From NCBI GenBank assembly GCA_025345505.1, contig JANVCC010000072.1, positions 1,776,451 through 1,840,450 on the forward strand: DNA of 64,000 nt. Reading direction: 5' to 3'. This stretch comes from Todiramphus chloris collaris (Eukaryota; Chordata; Aves; Coraciiformes; Alcedinidae). Below are positions 22,085-34,700 of this stretch, piece by piece (positions within the stretch are counted from its first letter, which is position 1; each line of letters starts with the position of its first letter). Under the pieces are notes generated by a model. The model saw only the letters and a list, made by a program, of their open reading frames with translations. It was not told where the DNA came from and ran no database searches. The position numbers were made by a program, and so were the translations under genes.

Positions 22085-25000
22085 CTAAGGCAGGAACAAG
22101 ACTTTGGCTGGTAGGTCTTTATATCCACGGTTCAAGGCACAGCTCACACTGTACTAGCAGAGTAGCATAGACTTGAGATTAAAGTGCATAGATGCTTTAT
22201 CAGCTTCGGTACCAGACCTGCAGAGGCATGACTGTAAACACTTTACATGAAACCTGCAAAAAACAAAACCAACAATGGCAAGGGTCTCAATGACAAGGCA
22301 ACGGGTAACATCCCTAGGGAATGAATTACAAGTGCTCTCATTACTGCAGTCTGAGGAATCAGAGAACATTTTTTGCTGAGAAGAGAGGTAGCTTCACTGG
22401 CGTTCACCATTCCCTCACAGCCAGGTACAAAGAGAAAAAGCTGAGGTCTCTCCTCGGAGTGGAGTGCCTTCCTCGTGATCCTCCTCCCTGTGCAAAGGTC
22501 TGTTGGTTCCCACCTTCTCTTATGGAAGGAGAGGACTCTTGTACAGGAGCCTCATGCCTACGCTCACCAAGGTGCTTCCCCATCTCCCTGCCTGTCTGTC
22601 TTCCTCCTCGCTGGGGACGGACACGAAGGGCGAGTGCACGTTTCCTGCTCCAGACTGCACATCTCTGTTGACACAACCTCGTACCTGAGGCCAGGAACTC
22701 CTGCCAGGGCTCCCGGGGTGCCCAAGGCAATGTTCCTGCTCTCTCCCTTCAGGCATGAAGGCAGCAGGAAGGCGTGTCCCCATCCTTAGGTTCAAAGTGC
22801 ACTAGGTAGTTACCAGTGGGGTCATTTTCGCAGCAAGTGCCCAACGAGTCATATGAGGTAAGCAACAAGGAAAATAACTCCTGCACTTAAACCCAGTGTT
22901 AATTATACCCATGTTTATTTATCAACACACTTCCCTAAGTCCACATGTAATTAATCACCATAAGCTTGAACACTACATTCATCAGTTCAGATGAAAAACC
23001 CCGTTAGTACAGAGAAGGCGAGTGTTGAACCGCTTCAGAGCAGCATGCTTGCAGCCTTTGAATATTTATGTACGAGCCAATAAACAGAGGCCATTAAAGC
23101 AGCTGAAAAAGACTACCTGTGAAACAGTCACCAGGTGCATTTCAGAGTAATATTTGAATTATCACAGCAGTCAGGATTATTACAAATTAAATACATGCTT
23201 AATAATTAAATAGGGAAGAAGACATGCACAGAAGAGGGTATAAGTGCCTGCACTCATAAAGAGGGAGGAAGATACTACACTAGACAAACATAGCCATTAA
23301 AAGTAGTGATGACCCATAAAGAATATTATTTAAGGCCAGCTCACTGGGCTTCACCCTAACTCTCAGGCCACACTACAGGGTCATTTTGGTCTCTTACATC
23401 ATCTTACCCCAGAACACCAGACCCTATCACCTACTTGTTCAATGCATGCATGCAATGCTCCATACAGCACTGCTCCTACAGACGTTTATGCAGCTACCTC
23501 CTTACTCAAACAGCACAAAGAATAGGATTAGCATTTGAAGTAGCCTTCAGAGGCAATTCTTTGACAGGAACTATCAGCTGGAGGAAAATACAACACCAGG
23601 AACAACTGGCTCAGCTGCAGTAGTGATAAAAAAGCTTATTTTTAGGACCACACTTCAAAATAAAACATCTGGGCTCTCTAAGAGAGAGACAATAATTTAC
23701 CTTTTTTCTTTAGAGTTTGGGTCAATTTCAAAAGTGGAAAGTCTTAATGCAGTGAAAGAAAAACTGGCAACAGCAGTCAACGGGTAAACATTTATTCCCT
23801 TCTTCGTCATTCCCAGCACGCAGAGTGGCTGATTAACAGCAGTAAAGGTCAGTTTTCAGTGTCTACTAGCAGGAAACACTTTTAACCATCGAGGCTGCTA
23901 AGCCCTGAGTGGGTCACCTAAAGGAACACCAAATGCCCACAGTGTTCCTAAGCACCTTCTTGAGAAGGTTCAGTTCTAGACGGAGCTTGCCACAGGTAAG
24001 GAAATGGACTCTTAAGTGAGAGCTTTAAGTCTGTAGCTTTCCAGTTATCTTCCACATCCATCCCTAACCCTGTTCTGGCACAAGGCCTAGGAACAAGAGA
24101 ATATGTTTTTTCTTTAGGCTAACTAGCAAGCCGTGGTGTAATTGCTGCTGAGTGCCAGCTTCCCTGGCACTCCCACACACACGCGTTGCCTCTTTCCTGG
24201 ATCAAGACTGGAAGTACCTTCAGGCAGAGCCTGTGCTTTTGTTCCGCGCATAGAGTGGAGCAAGATGAGAGCTCCCAGTCCTGTATTAAGGCTCCACAGG
24301 CATTAAAGAAACATCAAATAGTTCATCTCTAACAAGCCTGTGAAGGGCTGCTCATCCCGAGGGTGTAAGTTAAAGGAGCGACAGCTTTTGACCCAGAAAC
24401 ATCTTTCTGTAGATCAAAAGCAGTTCATTCCATTTTCCCCTTCCCCGACTCCAAAGAGGATTCAAAACGAGGTGAATCATTTAGAAACCGGCTGCGCTCA
24501 CATCCTCTTGGACAAGCGGCTTGAAAACCACCACGCTTGCGGGGTATTGTGCAAGCCGGATGGGGACCGAGAAGCGCTGCCCTTACCAGGGGCTGCGGGG
24601 AGGGGAGGCAAAGGAGACAGAGCTGGAAGAGAGGTACGGAGGGGGTACTCTCGTTCTTGGGAACTACCACCCGCGAGGGAAGGAACAGCTGACTCAGCTA
24701 CAGCAGCAAGAAGCAGTTACAGATAACACACAACGCACGGCAAGGCAGTGCTGTATAAACGCCTCCTTTTCTCTTTGTTGGGGTTTGTGGGTTTTTTTCA
24801 GTTTGTTTGTTTTGGGGGAAGTGCGGACTAACTAAAAAACAACCCAAATCACCACCAGAAAGAAGAGACACCCACCCCCCTCCCCCAAAGCGCTTGACCT
24901 GTGCGCCAGCGCTGGGCTGCGGAGCTGCCCGAGCCGCCCCTGCCCTTGCCGCCAGGAGGCTCCCCAGCGCCGCTCCCCAGCGCCGCTCCCCGCGGGGCCG

Positions 25001-25285
25001 CGGGACAGCCCGCAGAGCCCGCGGCAGCTGCGCACCTTCCCGGCCCCGCCGCCGGGGACACGCCACTGCCGGCTGGCCCACGGCCCGGGAAACGGCAAAC
25101 CCCGCCGGGCTCCGCCGCTCTCCCAGGAGGGAAGGAGCCGGGACGGACGCACGGGGCGACGGGAGCCCCGCCGCTCAGCTTTTCACCGGTCCGGCCGCTC
25201 TCGGCCCCGCCGGCCGCTCCCGGCCCCGCCGCCCGCGAGCCGGGATCGTGGGGGCAGCGCGACTCGGCCCCAGCCCCGCGCAGCG
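22085..25285 (-). other. TP53INP1: Probable TP53INP1 first intron
   Basis: About 3.2 kb lies between the putative non-coding exon 1 and the first coding exon. I recognised no repeat or coding exon. A further 5' UTR exon cannot be excluded. Confidence 0.6.
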
Positions 25286-25600
25286 AACTCACCCGCACCG
25301 CGCCGCTCCCGGCCCCACGCAGCGAACTCGCCCGCCGCCGCGGCCCTTTGTTGTTGGAGCCCCGGCGCGCAGCTGACGGCCCGGGCGCCGCGGCCCCGCC
25401 CCCTCCCCGCCTCTCCGCCAATGGGCGACGCCGCCGGCTGTCGCTAACGCACGTGACGGGCGGGCGGGACCGTGGCGGCCCCGCCCCCTGCCCCGCCTCC
25501 GCCCCGGCGGGGCCGGGCCCTGCGGGATGGGCAGCGAGCGGGGCCGGCGGCTGCCTCCGCCCCGGGGCCGTGCGGGCACCCGGGGGAGCTCGGGAGTTAA
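24880..25600. promoter_or_regulatory. TP53INP1: CpG island and promoter of TP53INP1
   Basis: This dense G+C and CpG block lies 3 kb upstream of the TP53INP1 start codon. It contains a CCAAT box (25418-25422), GC boxes, an E-box CACGTGAC (25450-25457), and a strong minus-strand donor GTGAGTT (25292-25286) that probably ends exon 1. Transcription start is therefore likely near 25330-25420. Confidence 0.8.
25450..25457. promoter_or_regulatory. E-box CACGTGAC
   Basis: CACGTG followed by AC matches the core bound by bHLH-zip factors (USF, MYC, and the TFEB/TFE3 CLEAR-type motif). It lies 28 bases from a CCAAT box in the TP53INP1 island. Occupancy is not known. Confidence 0.5.
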
Positions 25601-25689
25601 GGGCACAACGTCTTGACGATGTAATTAAACATATACATTCTCGCTAACGAAGCACAGGTGCTTAGCTAGTAATTAAACGCGCGCAAGCT

Positions 25690-26235
25690 CGACGTAGAGA
25701 GCGGTTTGGGTCGAGAGGGGTCTCCAAAGAGCATCTGGTTCCTGCCGTGGGTGGGGACATCCTGCCCTTGGTCAGGTTGCTCAAAGCCCCATCCAGCCTG
25801 GCCGGGGAGGGGACACCCGCAGCTCCTTCGGGCAGCCTGGGCCACGGGCACCCAGCTTCATGGTAAAAAAAACCCCATTTTCTTTATAGCCAAACTAAAT
25901 TTACCCTCTTTCAGTTAAAAACCACTGTCCTTTGTCCTGCCACTTGGTAAAAAGTCCCTCCCCATCTTTCCTGCAGGCCCCCTTTAAATACTGAAAGGGC
26001 ACAATAAGGTCTCCTTGGAGTCTTCCCTTCTCCAGGCTGAACATCACAAACTCTCCCAGCCTTTCTTCACGGCAGACGTGTTCCAGCCCTCTGATCATTT
26101 TTGTGTCCCTCCTGGATGCGCTTCAACAGGTCCGTGTCCTAGTGCTGGGGACCCCAGAGCTGGGTGCGGGTCTCCAGGTGGGGTCTCACCAGGTCAGTGG
26201 GGAAGAATCACCTCCCTCAACAGTTATTAGGCTGA
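25690..26235 (-). mobile_element. CR1 LINE 3' segment, minus orientation
   Basis: It starts with a degraded GGTTTGGGTCGAGAGGGG terminus. It continues with GGTTGCTCAAAGCCCCATCC, CTTCTCCAGGCTGAACATCA and GGTCTCACCAGGTCAGTGGG, the CR1 3' region read in reverse. It begins about 90 bases beyond the TP53INP1 island. Confidence 0.9.
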
Positions 26236-26785
26236 AGCACCTGAGCCGGGCTGTAAAACCTCCAAAGTCACACATCTGAAACCCTAGAAGACGTATGCAT
26301 TAGGTCACTTATCAGGTGACAGGGAGTGCCCTGTTTTTCTTTAAGGAAAAAAACAGAAGAGGTGACAGACATAAATCCAGTGCTCTTCTGAGAGATGAGC
26401 GGCTGAAAGGGAAGGAATTGCCAGGCGGTGAAGCTCCGGTCCGGGAGAGCTGGTGTAGCCCTGCTGCACACCTTCAGTCGCGCAGTACAACTCCGAATGC
26501 ATCGGAGAGTTAACAGTCCCTTCAGACCGCAGCGCAGGACGGACAGACAAACACCCGCATCCTTCGGAAGGTGCTGAAATAAATGGGAGATGCGCAGCCA
26601 GACAGCATTTTCTGTGCAACACATCCTGACGAGTTCAGCTTCCTCGTCGTTTCAGTGGTACCCTTGTAGCAAGCAACAATGGCATTTTCTACTAAAGCAC
26701 AAGGTGTGTGACACCAGTGTGTTACACTTGCTGGAGTCCAGGCAAACTTCCTGATCTCTTGATCTCAGTGTGTAATGAGATCTTT

Positions 26786-27035
26786 TTTTTTGTACACTCT
26801 TTTTTGGTTTTCTTTCTTTCCCTTCTTCTTTCTTCCCCTTCTTCTTTCTTTCCCTACTTCTTTCTTCCCCTTCTTCTTTCTTTCCCTTCGTCTTTCTTCC
26901 CCTTCTTCTTTCTTTCTTCCCCTTCTTCTTCCCCTTCTTCCTTTCCCTTCTTCTTTCTTTCTTCCCCTTCTTCTTCCCCTTCTTCTTCCCCTTCTTCTTT
27001 CCTTTCTTTTATTTTCTTTTTCTTTTTTTTCCTCC
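26786..27035. repeat. Polypyrimidine (CTT/CCTTCTT) microsatellite
   Basis: About 250 bases consist almost only of C and T on the plus strand, built from TTCTTTCTTCCCC and TTCTTCCCC variants. Long ORFs on both strands here are repeat artefacts. Confidence 0.95.
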
Positions 27036-27391
27036 CTGTAAGTACAAGGTTTTTCTATGTAAAACAAAATGGGGAAAGTAACTTTTAGAAAAATGCTGTA
27101 AAGCATCTAAGCGTCTTCCCGTGGGTGGAAATAGGCTGGCTAATTTGATGGACAAACTGCCTCGCTGTGCGATTTGCAGTATTCTTGTAAAAGCTTCAAG
27201 TGCCTGGCATTTGATGATACTTTTCTACGCTGAACTAACCCTGGATTATGAGACCGACTTTATTTTTATAATATCATCACTATCAAGGGGAGTAAACCGA
27301 TTGTATGTTTGCTTGAACTTTTGGTTTACAAGTAGAAGTAACTTGTGACAAAGTCTCTTCAGTTTTCAGTGATAGTGCCTCCAAGATTGAA

Positions 27392-27408
27392 GGGGGGGGG
27401 GGGGGGGG
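27392..27408. repeat. Homopolymer of 17 G
   Basis: This is an uninterrupted run of G in otherwise ordinary sequence. Its length is liable to sequencing error. Confidence 0.95.
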
Positions 27409-30400
27409 AGATGGCAGAAGCAGCACGTGCCTGTAAATTCAAGATAGGCCAGACAGAAAATTAGATGTACAGAATAAATGCCCCAAAGGATTTATCTGCA
27501 TTGCAAAATTACATTGTGTTAGAACGCGTTAATTAAGGTGATACAAAGCACTTAGTGTAGACAAGAACTGTCATGTTTGGCAGCCGGGTTACCTTGGGTC
27601 AACAGAAAAAAATCTTGAACATAGTAGTCTTTGTTTTTATTGACTATTATATTAAGCGTTACGTGTTAATCAATTAACATAACGTATTTTTCCAGTGCAG
27701 GCAAGCCCAAGGAAGGCTTGGGTTGTATTTGAGGCACAGACATTTAATGAAGTTAAAAGGCCAATGTGTATGTGTTTTAAAGTCCTCTGAGAAGTAATCA
27801 GAGGGATAGAAGCTCTCCCCTTTCTCTAGTGTGACTCTCAATTTCTTTCCTCTTCATTTCACTTACCTTGTTTCTTATTTCCCTATTGTCATGAGATGGG
27901 GGGAACAATGGACTTGCTTATTCTTTCCTCCAACTGGCATCACTGTCGGCAGGAGAGGGGCACATCTGAAAGCCACCTCTCAGCCTGGCCACCAGTGTGC
28001 TTTTCTTCCAGGTCTGACAAGTACTTAGGCATATAAATGGTTTCAAATGAAATAAATTAGGTGTGTGGACTTAAATATCTGCTGACCAAGAGCCTAGGTA
28101 TTTCACCCTGAGCTCACTGAGGTCAATGACAACTTTTCTGGTGATTGCAGTGATGCAGGTTGTGGCCTTAGGTGCTTTACCCAAAGCCTTTCAAACCAAT
28201 CAGTAGATTCTAAGGGTTGTTGTATCAGGCCCTCAGACAGAAACAGAAATACAGTCACTTTGGTCTGGACACAAAAGTTGACTCAGAGACTGGCCTCTCG
28301 AGGAATTTGATTTTTATATTTTTATGACAGAAAAAAAATTCTGAAGAGATCTCTGGAGCAAGGGAACCATTCATGTTCCCAGATTCTGAATTATTGGTAG
28401 GAATTAGCAGAGAGTCCATTGTACTTTGTTTGCTTAGTGACAGCTTAATGGCATAGACATTGCTGTGCCTGCAAAAATTTCCCTGCGCCTCCAGAGTGCT
28501 CTGTGTGTCACAGGAATACATCTGTTATTTGAACGGCATGGATTTCTCAAGACCCTAGGCACTGATGCAAGGCGTGACCTATTGTCAGGGTCCCACCGCA
28601 GTGAAATACTGCAGCAGTAGTTAGCAGGCACGGTGTATGTGTAGCCACGGAGTACAGAAACACTGACTTTCCTACAAGACCAGCGAGTAACAATGAGTGC
28701 ATTGAGCTTATAACAAAGCACTGCCATGTGTTGTGCCTCTTGGAGAGGCCCTACTCCACAGACATGCCTGTTTAAATGGTAGGTGAGAATGCAGATCCAC
28801 CTCTGTGTTAGAAACACCGAGTAGCAACAGGGAGAGAGACGCCAAAAGAGCTTGCACGGACTGAAAAAATCAACTCCCGCTGACCTTTGGAGAAGATAGA
28901 TCCTCCAGACAAAGAGAAACAAACATTCTTTCCAAACAGTGTGTGACAAACCACTTTCTATCACTCTTGAGAGACTTGCATGAACAAATCTATCGTTCCC
29001 ACGCGGCACGGGCCTGGCACATCTGGAGGGACCCTCCACAATATTCACCATCGCTGGTACGTGTGTCCTTGCTTTAAGGCCAGTTTCAGCTTAATGTTCA
29101 GAAAAAACCAAAGTTTCCATTAAAACCTGAAGGACTGAATGTAATCGTGATTAAAACCAAGCCTAATGTCTTCTGTTTCATGGAAGATAGCTTCCATCTG
29201 GCTGTGGCCGAAAGTCCTGTGCTGTATGGGAAGAGATTGTGCCTGATTCTGCAAGATCTTGGTCTCAGATAGGTCTTGGTCTGTCCTGCTGAATGCAATA
29301 AGCAGAAACAGCAGAGGTGTATAATTTTAAAAATATCTCAAGTTTATGATTAACCACAATGAAATACTTCTTTTTTTTTTTTCCTATGGGAACGATACTA
29401 GCTGCTGTTCAAAAGTCCAAGCATTTCTGTCCAAATTTAGGTACAAACATTTCAGACCAGTTGTTTAAAGCACAAGCAATCTGAGCAGCTTAAAAACGTA
29501 CAGTCTGACATTTGCGTCCTTCTGCAAACGTCAATGCCTCTTTTGAAAGTGGACTTCCAGATTTAAACACGTCTCCGTGAAAATGGGCACTTCCTTTTCT
29601 GCTCTTCTTCCTCTGCCTTTGGTTAGTGCAAATGTTTCTGCAACATTGGCTTAAAGACACCAGATGGATTGTTCCTGCTGTCACAAGTTTCTAATGTTAT
29701 TCTTCCAAACAGTTAAAACTGAGACTAAGAGCAGGCCTTTCCAGACTTTTATGCAAAACAGGTGTCTGAGACCTGTTTCTGTGTTTCTGGAGCATGACCT
29801 CAGCAAATTCGAGAATCTAATTTTGACATGACTAGGAACCTCATGATTTGTCTGAGCAAGATCCAAGGAGGCAGAGATTACTGGATATGATCCTCCAAGC
29901 CAGACTGTTTACTGTGGAAGAGCTATTATCTTAAAACATTAAACTGTCATGCTTTTCAGAAAAGTCTTTGGTTAGGAAAAAGCCTCTTTGTCCTTAGTAA
30001 CTGTCAGAATGCAATTCCTGCTTTTCATATTGTCTGAGAGCAAAAGCAGGTATAATTCTGTCTCCAAATTGCCATTGGCAGGAGGCCACTGTAAATCATA
30101 GCCAGATTAAAAAAATAACAGTAAGATTTAGCCACACGTTGAGCTCTTTTCCTCCATTCTGTCAAAATGAAAGTCCTGTCAGAAGTCAGTTTAGATCTCC
30201 ATGGTCTGAATAACTCTGTTTTTTGTTAAAGCACCTTCGGTGAAGGGCATCTGAACCGTTAGCTGGGGCTGGAGTGTGTCGAGTGCCACACCGCAGTGCC
30301 AGCCAGCAGAGAGCCAGAGGCAGAAGCCCCTTCCTGTGTCATTATCCGAACGATTTTTCTCCTGAGCCCAGGGGTGTTTATCAAACATTTTCCATTGGGA

Positions 30401-31724
30401 TTGTCTGTCCTCTTTCATATTTGTCTCTCTTACTAGGAAAAGTGCAGCATGTCTTCACTGCTCTTGCCTGAACCTGTCCTCTGCTTCAACACTCAGTAAT
30501 AAAAGACCCTCTTGTACCTCTGGGTACAACCAGAAGTTGTGATCTTCTACTGTTTTCTTCTTTGCCCTGTGATTAGAGAGGCTTTCCAGAAGCACACCTC
30601 CCGCCCAAGACAGTCAAGTGTTCTTATCATCCAAAGGAGAAATTACCCCTGAATTTTTGACTATGGCATTGAATGTGCATTTGTTACACTGAGGAAATTC
30701 CTACATGCTTCAGATGTTTGATGGGTTATTACCATGGCTGTCAGCCCTGGTTTTTGTTGTTGCTGTTGTTGTTCTTTCAGTGGTGATGTTAGGATGGTAA
30801 GTGTTCCACAGTCAACGTGTAGGCAAGTCTGCTTGATCAACTACTATAGGATTTGTTGAGGAGGAACTTGCCTTGGTGCCATAATTTATTTTCCTATGCT
30901 GGGTTTGTCTTCATAATGACTGTCAGTTAATGTGCAGTGAGAGGACAAGTAGGTTTCTCTGTTTGTAGAGTATCTGTGTTTAAAATCATGTGGCTATTAC
31001 AGTGTGCAAGAGAGCTTCCTCCTTACACTGCCAGCCAAAAGCATGTTTTGTTGTGTGGCTAGCCATGCTTAAAACCCTTCCTTGAATTTTTCTGCACAAC
31101 TGCATAGTCAGCAGACACACTGTTCACATCTCTGAGACATTTTTAGTCTCACCAGCAATCCATTTGTTTCCTTTTGGCTCTCCCACTGATTCACAAGCTT
31201 CCTAAAATAGTGAGCACTATCTCTGTTCTGTTATGACAAGTCACAAAAGAAATAGCAACACCAGTTTAGCACCAAGTGATATGAATCACATCCTATGCTT
31301 GGATGTGCTCGGGTTTCAACTGCAAGACTCCATCTAATTGCAAAGTACCATTAGTTCTGAAAGATCTCAGACTTTGCAGGGTATAAAGCCACAGACCATG
31401 ATTCTGCGTTGTTATTCTTTTCAGACGTGGATTTTTCTTGCAAATACTTCTCAACATAGTTCAGATCAGCCTCAATAGATTAAAGAAAAAGGGCAGATAC
31501 TTCTGAGAGAAGATCAAATAACATCTATTGCAATGGAGCCCGAGGTGATCATGGTGGATAAAAAAGATGTGACCTTTCCTGCTCCCAGGTCTCAGGCACT
31601 GCACCAGTAACAAGGGCTATCAATACTTCACAACGTCCTTAGCTCACATGGTCAAGCTTCATTTTAGCATGGCATATACACAAAGACATACATCTGTCTC
31701 TGTGTATTTCATAAATTATTTATA

Positions 31725-31772
31725 CGGTGTATAATAAGTATATATGTGTATATATATATATAAGTATATATG
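31725..31772. repeat. TA-rich microsatellite
   Basis: TATATG and TATATATATA units form a short imperfect TA repeat. Confidence 0.85.
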
Positions 31773-34700
31773 CCATTTACATGCGGAGGAATTAACTCAG
31801 GATCCCAAGTACTTATTGACAGGTTCTCTTTCTTGCTTAGGTCAGACATGATGAACAGCAGCACCCTGTGCTAGCTGAGCTCTGCTGAATAAATAAATAA
31901 CACGGGAGGTCTTGTCGGCTGGGCTAAGCATTACATAGAAGCCAGGGGCAAGAGTCATCATTGCATGCTGAACTGCTGCAGCTCAGAACCTGGTGTTACA
32001 GACAACTGAAGAGCTCTTTTCAGATAGCCTTTAAAACTGGCTCTGCACAATAACAAATTAATGAGATCTTTTAAGGCAAGACTCACGCTAATGAAGCCTC
32101 CAGGCAAGGGACAGATCCTGCCACATGCCCTTCCAGTCTGGCAAAATTAGCGTTCACAGCAAGGTGCAGCTTCCCTGCACAACAATGTTAACTCCACAGA
32201 TGACAGCAAAGATTTCACTAAAACTTGTCAGCAAGATCAACTTGTCTAGCCATTCCAACAAGGGACCTGTAGTTCCAGATGTAGGTGTTAACCTGTTGCG
32301 TGGCTTTGGGCAGACTACATAACTCTGCCTAAGTACCTCATATGTAGGATGTGGTCAGGTAGTCAGACACTCCACCAAGATGAGGCAAGAGAGTTGTTTG
32401 TGCTTAACTCTTTTCAGTATAAGCCGTCTAAGAACTTTGCAAATAGCCGTCAGTTGTTAGAAAGGTCCTTGGATAAGGAGAAGGAGAGCTGTTCCTGGGG
32501 TATTCTTCCAGCTGATGGCTCAGCTGGTGGGAGGTCCAAAACCTAGAGAAAGTAAGTTCTCAATTCCTAACTCTATATACCACACTGGCACTTTCTTGGC
32601 TATAAGTGACAGTGTGACGGGATGTGACAACTTGACAGCGATGCCCTCAGGCTCCAAGCACCGGGTATCCCCCAGGGCTCACCCCACAGCTGATATCTAC
32701 AGAGCCAGCTGCCTTGCCTCTGCCAGCATTTCAAACCACGCTACCTGATGCATTTTAGAGATACACCTTTCACTCCACAGTGGTGAAAGTGGTTTTTTTG
32801 TTTTCTACAAAAAAATTCCTGGCAGCAGCAGGGCCTTAGAGTGTCTGCCAGAGATTCTGGAAAACCATCGTGACTGGCTGTGACAGAGCCAGGTGTGTCT
32901 TGTGAGAAAACAGGCAGTTCAAGAGAAGAGCTAAATAAAAGATGCTGAAGTTGAAAGAACTTCTTCTCTGTGCCTGAATTTTAGACATATTATTACTCAA
33001 ATGTCAGTGCTTGAATAATTAAAGTGGTGTAATGAGCTGTAATTGCCAGAGCTGCAAGGACAGTAAACATAACTGTGTGATTATCAGGACAGGCTGAGCT
33101 CCCAGTGGTGCAACAGGTCAAACACCTGTAATCATACCAGCGTACCTGGAACAGGATAAGCGAACGGGCCACGCACAGCCTGCACATGAACATACTGTTC
33201 CTGGTCTCTGGAACTATAATTAGAGCAAAGCTGAAGGTTTATAGATCCCAGGCACAAAGCAGCGTGATAGATCTTAAAAAAAAAAAAACCTGAAAGTTGG
33301 AAGAAATATAAGCTTAATATCCAACTGAGAAGTGTCACATTAGTTAAATACATAGCTGGCATTGTTACTGAAGAAAAATAAGATGCTATTTAAGAATACG
33401 AAATCCAAGATTTTAAGTCTGGTTAAGAAGAATCCACTGCAAAAACACAGACTGAGGAGTAAATAAGTAGGGAGCAGTCCTGCAGAAATATTCTGTAAGT
33501 TGCACAGTCTTTAAAAAAAAAGAAAAATCAGATGACATACTGAGAGATACAAATAAAAACAGAAGCTATAAAATATGTAAAGTAATTCTTCCACTTTTCC
33601 TCAGTACTGGCAAAGCTCATCTGGAGCTCAGTGAGCCTGGCTTGGGGCATCATGCTTGGGAGACACAAAACACTCACTGGGCTATGGAACAGAGAAATGT
33701 GCATCGACCAGAGCTCTAGAAAAACACAACCTACGTGGGAAGACTGGAGAGATAGGGGGTGCTGGCTCTAGTAAAGAGAAATCTGAAAGAAGTATGAAAA
33801 CAGACTTCAAAAATAAATGTATTGCAGATTAATAAGACATTCCATTGTAATAGAAATAGACATTAGTTAGACACCAGGAAAAACTTTCTAAAAATAAAGC
33901 TAGTGAAGCATGAAACTAGATTGCCTGGGGATTGTAAAGCCTTTTAAAAAGAGATCAGATACAACTTTGGGGTGACAGAGAGAAAATTCATTCATCTGTA
34001 GAGAGTGGGATGGTACAGATGACTTCTTGAGGTGCTTTTTCATCTCTATTTTCCATGACCATCCAAAAGATGAGTGTTTGGTTTGGTTTTTTTCCAGGCT
34101 TGCTTGTTTATTTATGCTATTCCTTAGCTTCATCATCTTGGAAATGGAAATCCCATTATTCAGTCCCAGTAATCACTGACTTCAGGTTTTTCTTGTACTC
34201 CATAGCAATAGAATGTGACTGTTGAAGTTGCAAAGACATCAAGACAAAGTTTTAAATGGTGCTACTTAAAATAACAACTTTGAGGCGACAGTCATACCGG
34301 TCAAAGTACTTATCATTGACTTCAAACCAAAAGAGTTCAAGAAAGCAAGTCCTGAGTTGTGAGTCTCAGGTCATTCTCGTGGTCCCTTTGACACTTCCAA
34401 GAGGCCATGCTGTTTGGATGAAACGTGTGAGTTTAGTGGGACAGGCGAGACGGAGCCGGGAACGAAGCCATGTGGCCCCACTCCGCAAAGCGGCTGCTCC
34501 CACCCCTCTCACCTTGGGCAGCTAACCCTCTTGCCTATAACCTGCAAGGTCTGGGGAACATTTGGCTATGTTTCTGTCTCCATGGAGTTTTGGTTATTAT
34601 GGGGAGAGTTTTATCTCGCCTTCAAATTATTTCAGCTCCATTACAGCGATCCTTGTTGCAACAAGCTAAGGAAGGCACTTGGCTCCAGAGCAAGTGCCTT

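Larger units (their letters stand above)
13665..25293 (-). other. TP53INP1: TP53INP1 transcription unit (extent inferred)
   Basis: The gene runs leftward from the CpG island near 25300-25450 to the poly(A) signal at 13685-13690. Coding exons are 21971-22082, 21138-21486 and 16915-17164. A non-coding first exon probably ends at the strong donor GTGAGTT (25292-25286) and splices to the acceptor at 22085. The first-exon start and 3' end are inferred from signals, not shown by transcripts. Confidence 0.75.

Noticed and set aside
24832-25647. Long ORFs in the TP53INP1 promoter region
   Set aside because: These are stop-poor CpG island sequence. The TP53INP1 reading frame begins only at 22082.
26765-27106. 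113-residue Lys/Arg/Glu-rich and 126-residue Phe/Ser-rich ORFs
   Set aside because: Both strands of a polypyrimidine microsatellite give such frames. There is no gene evidence.
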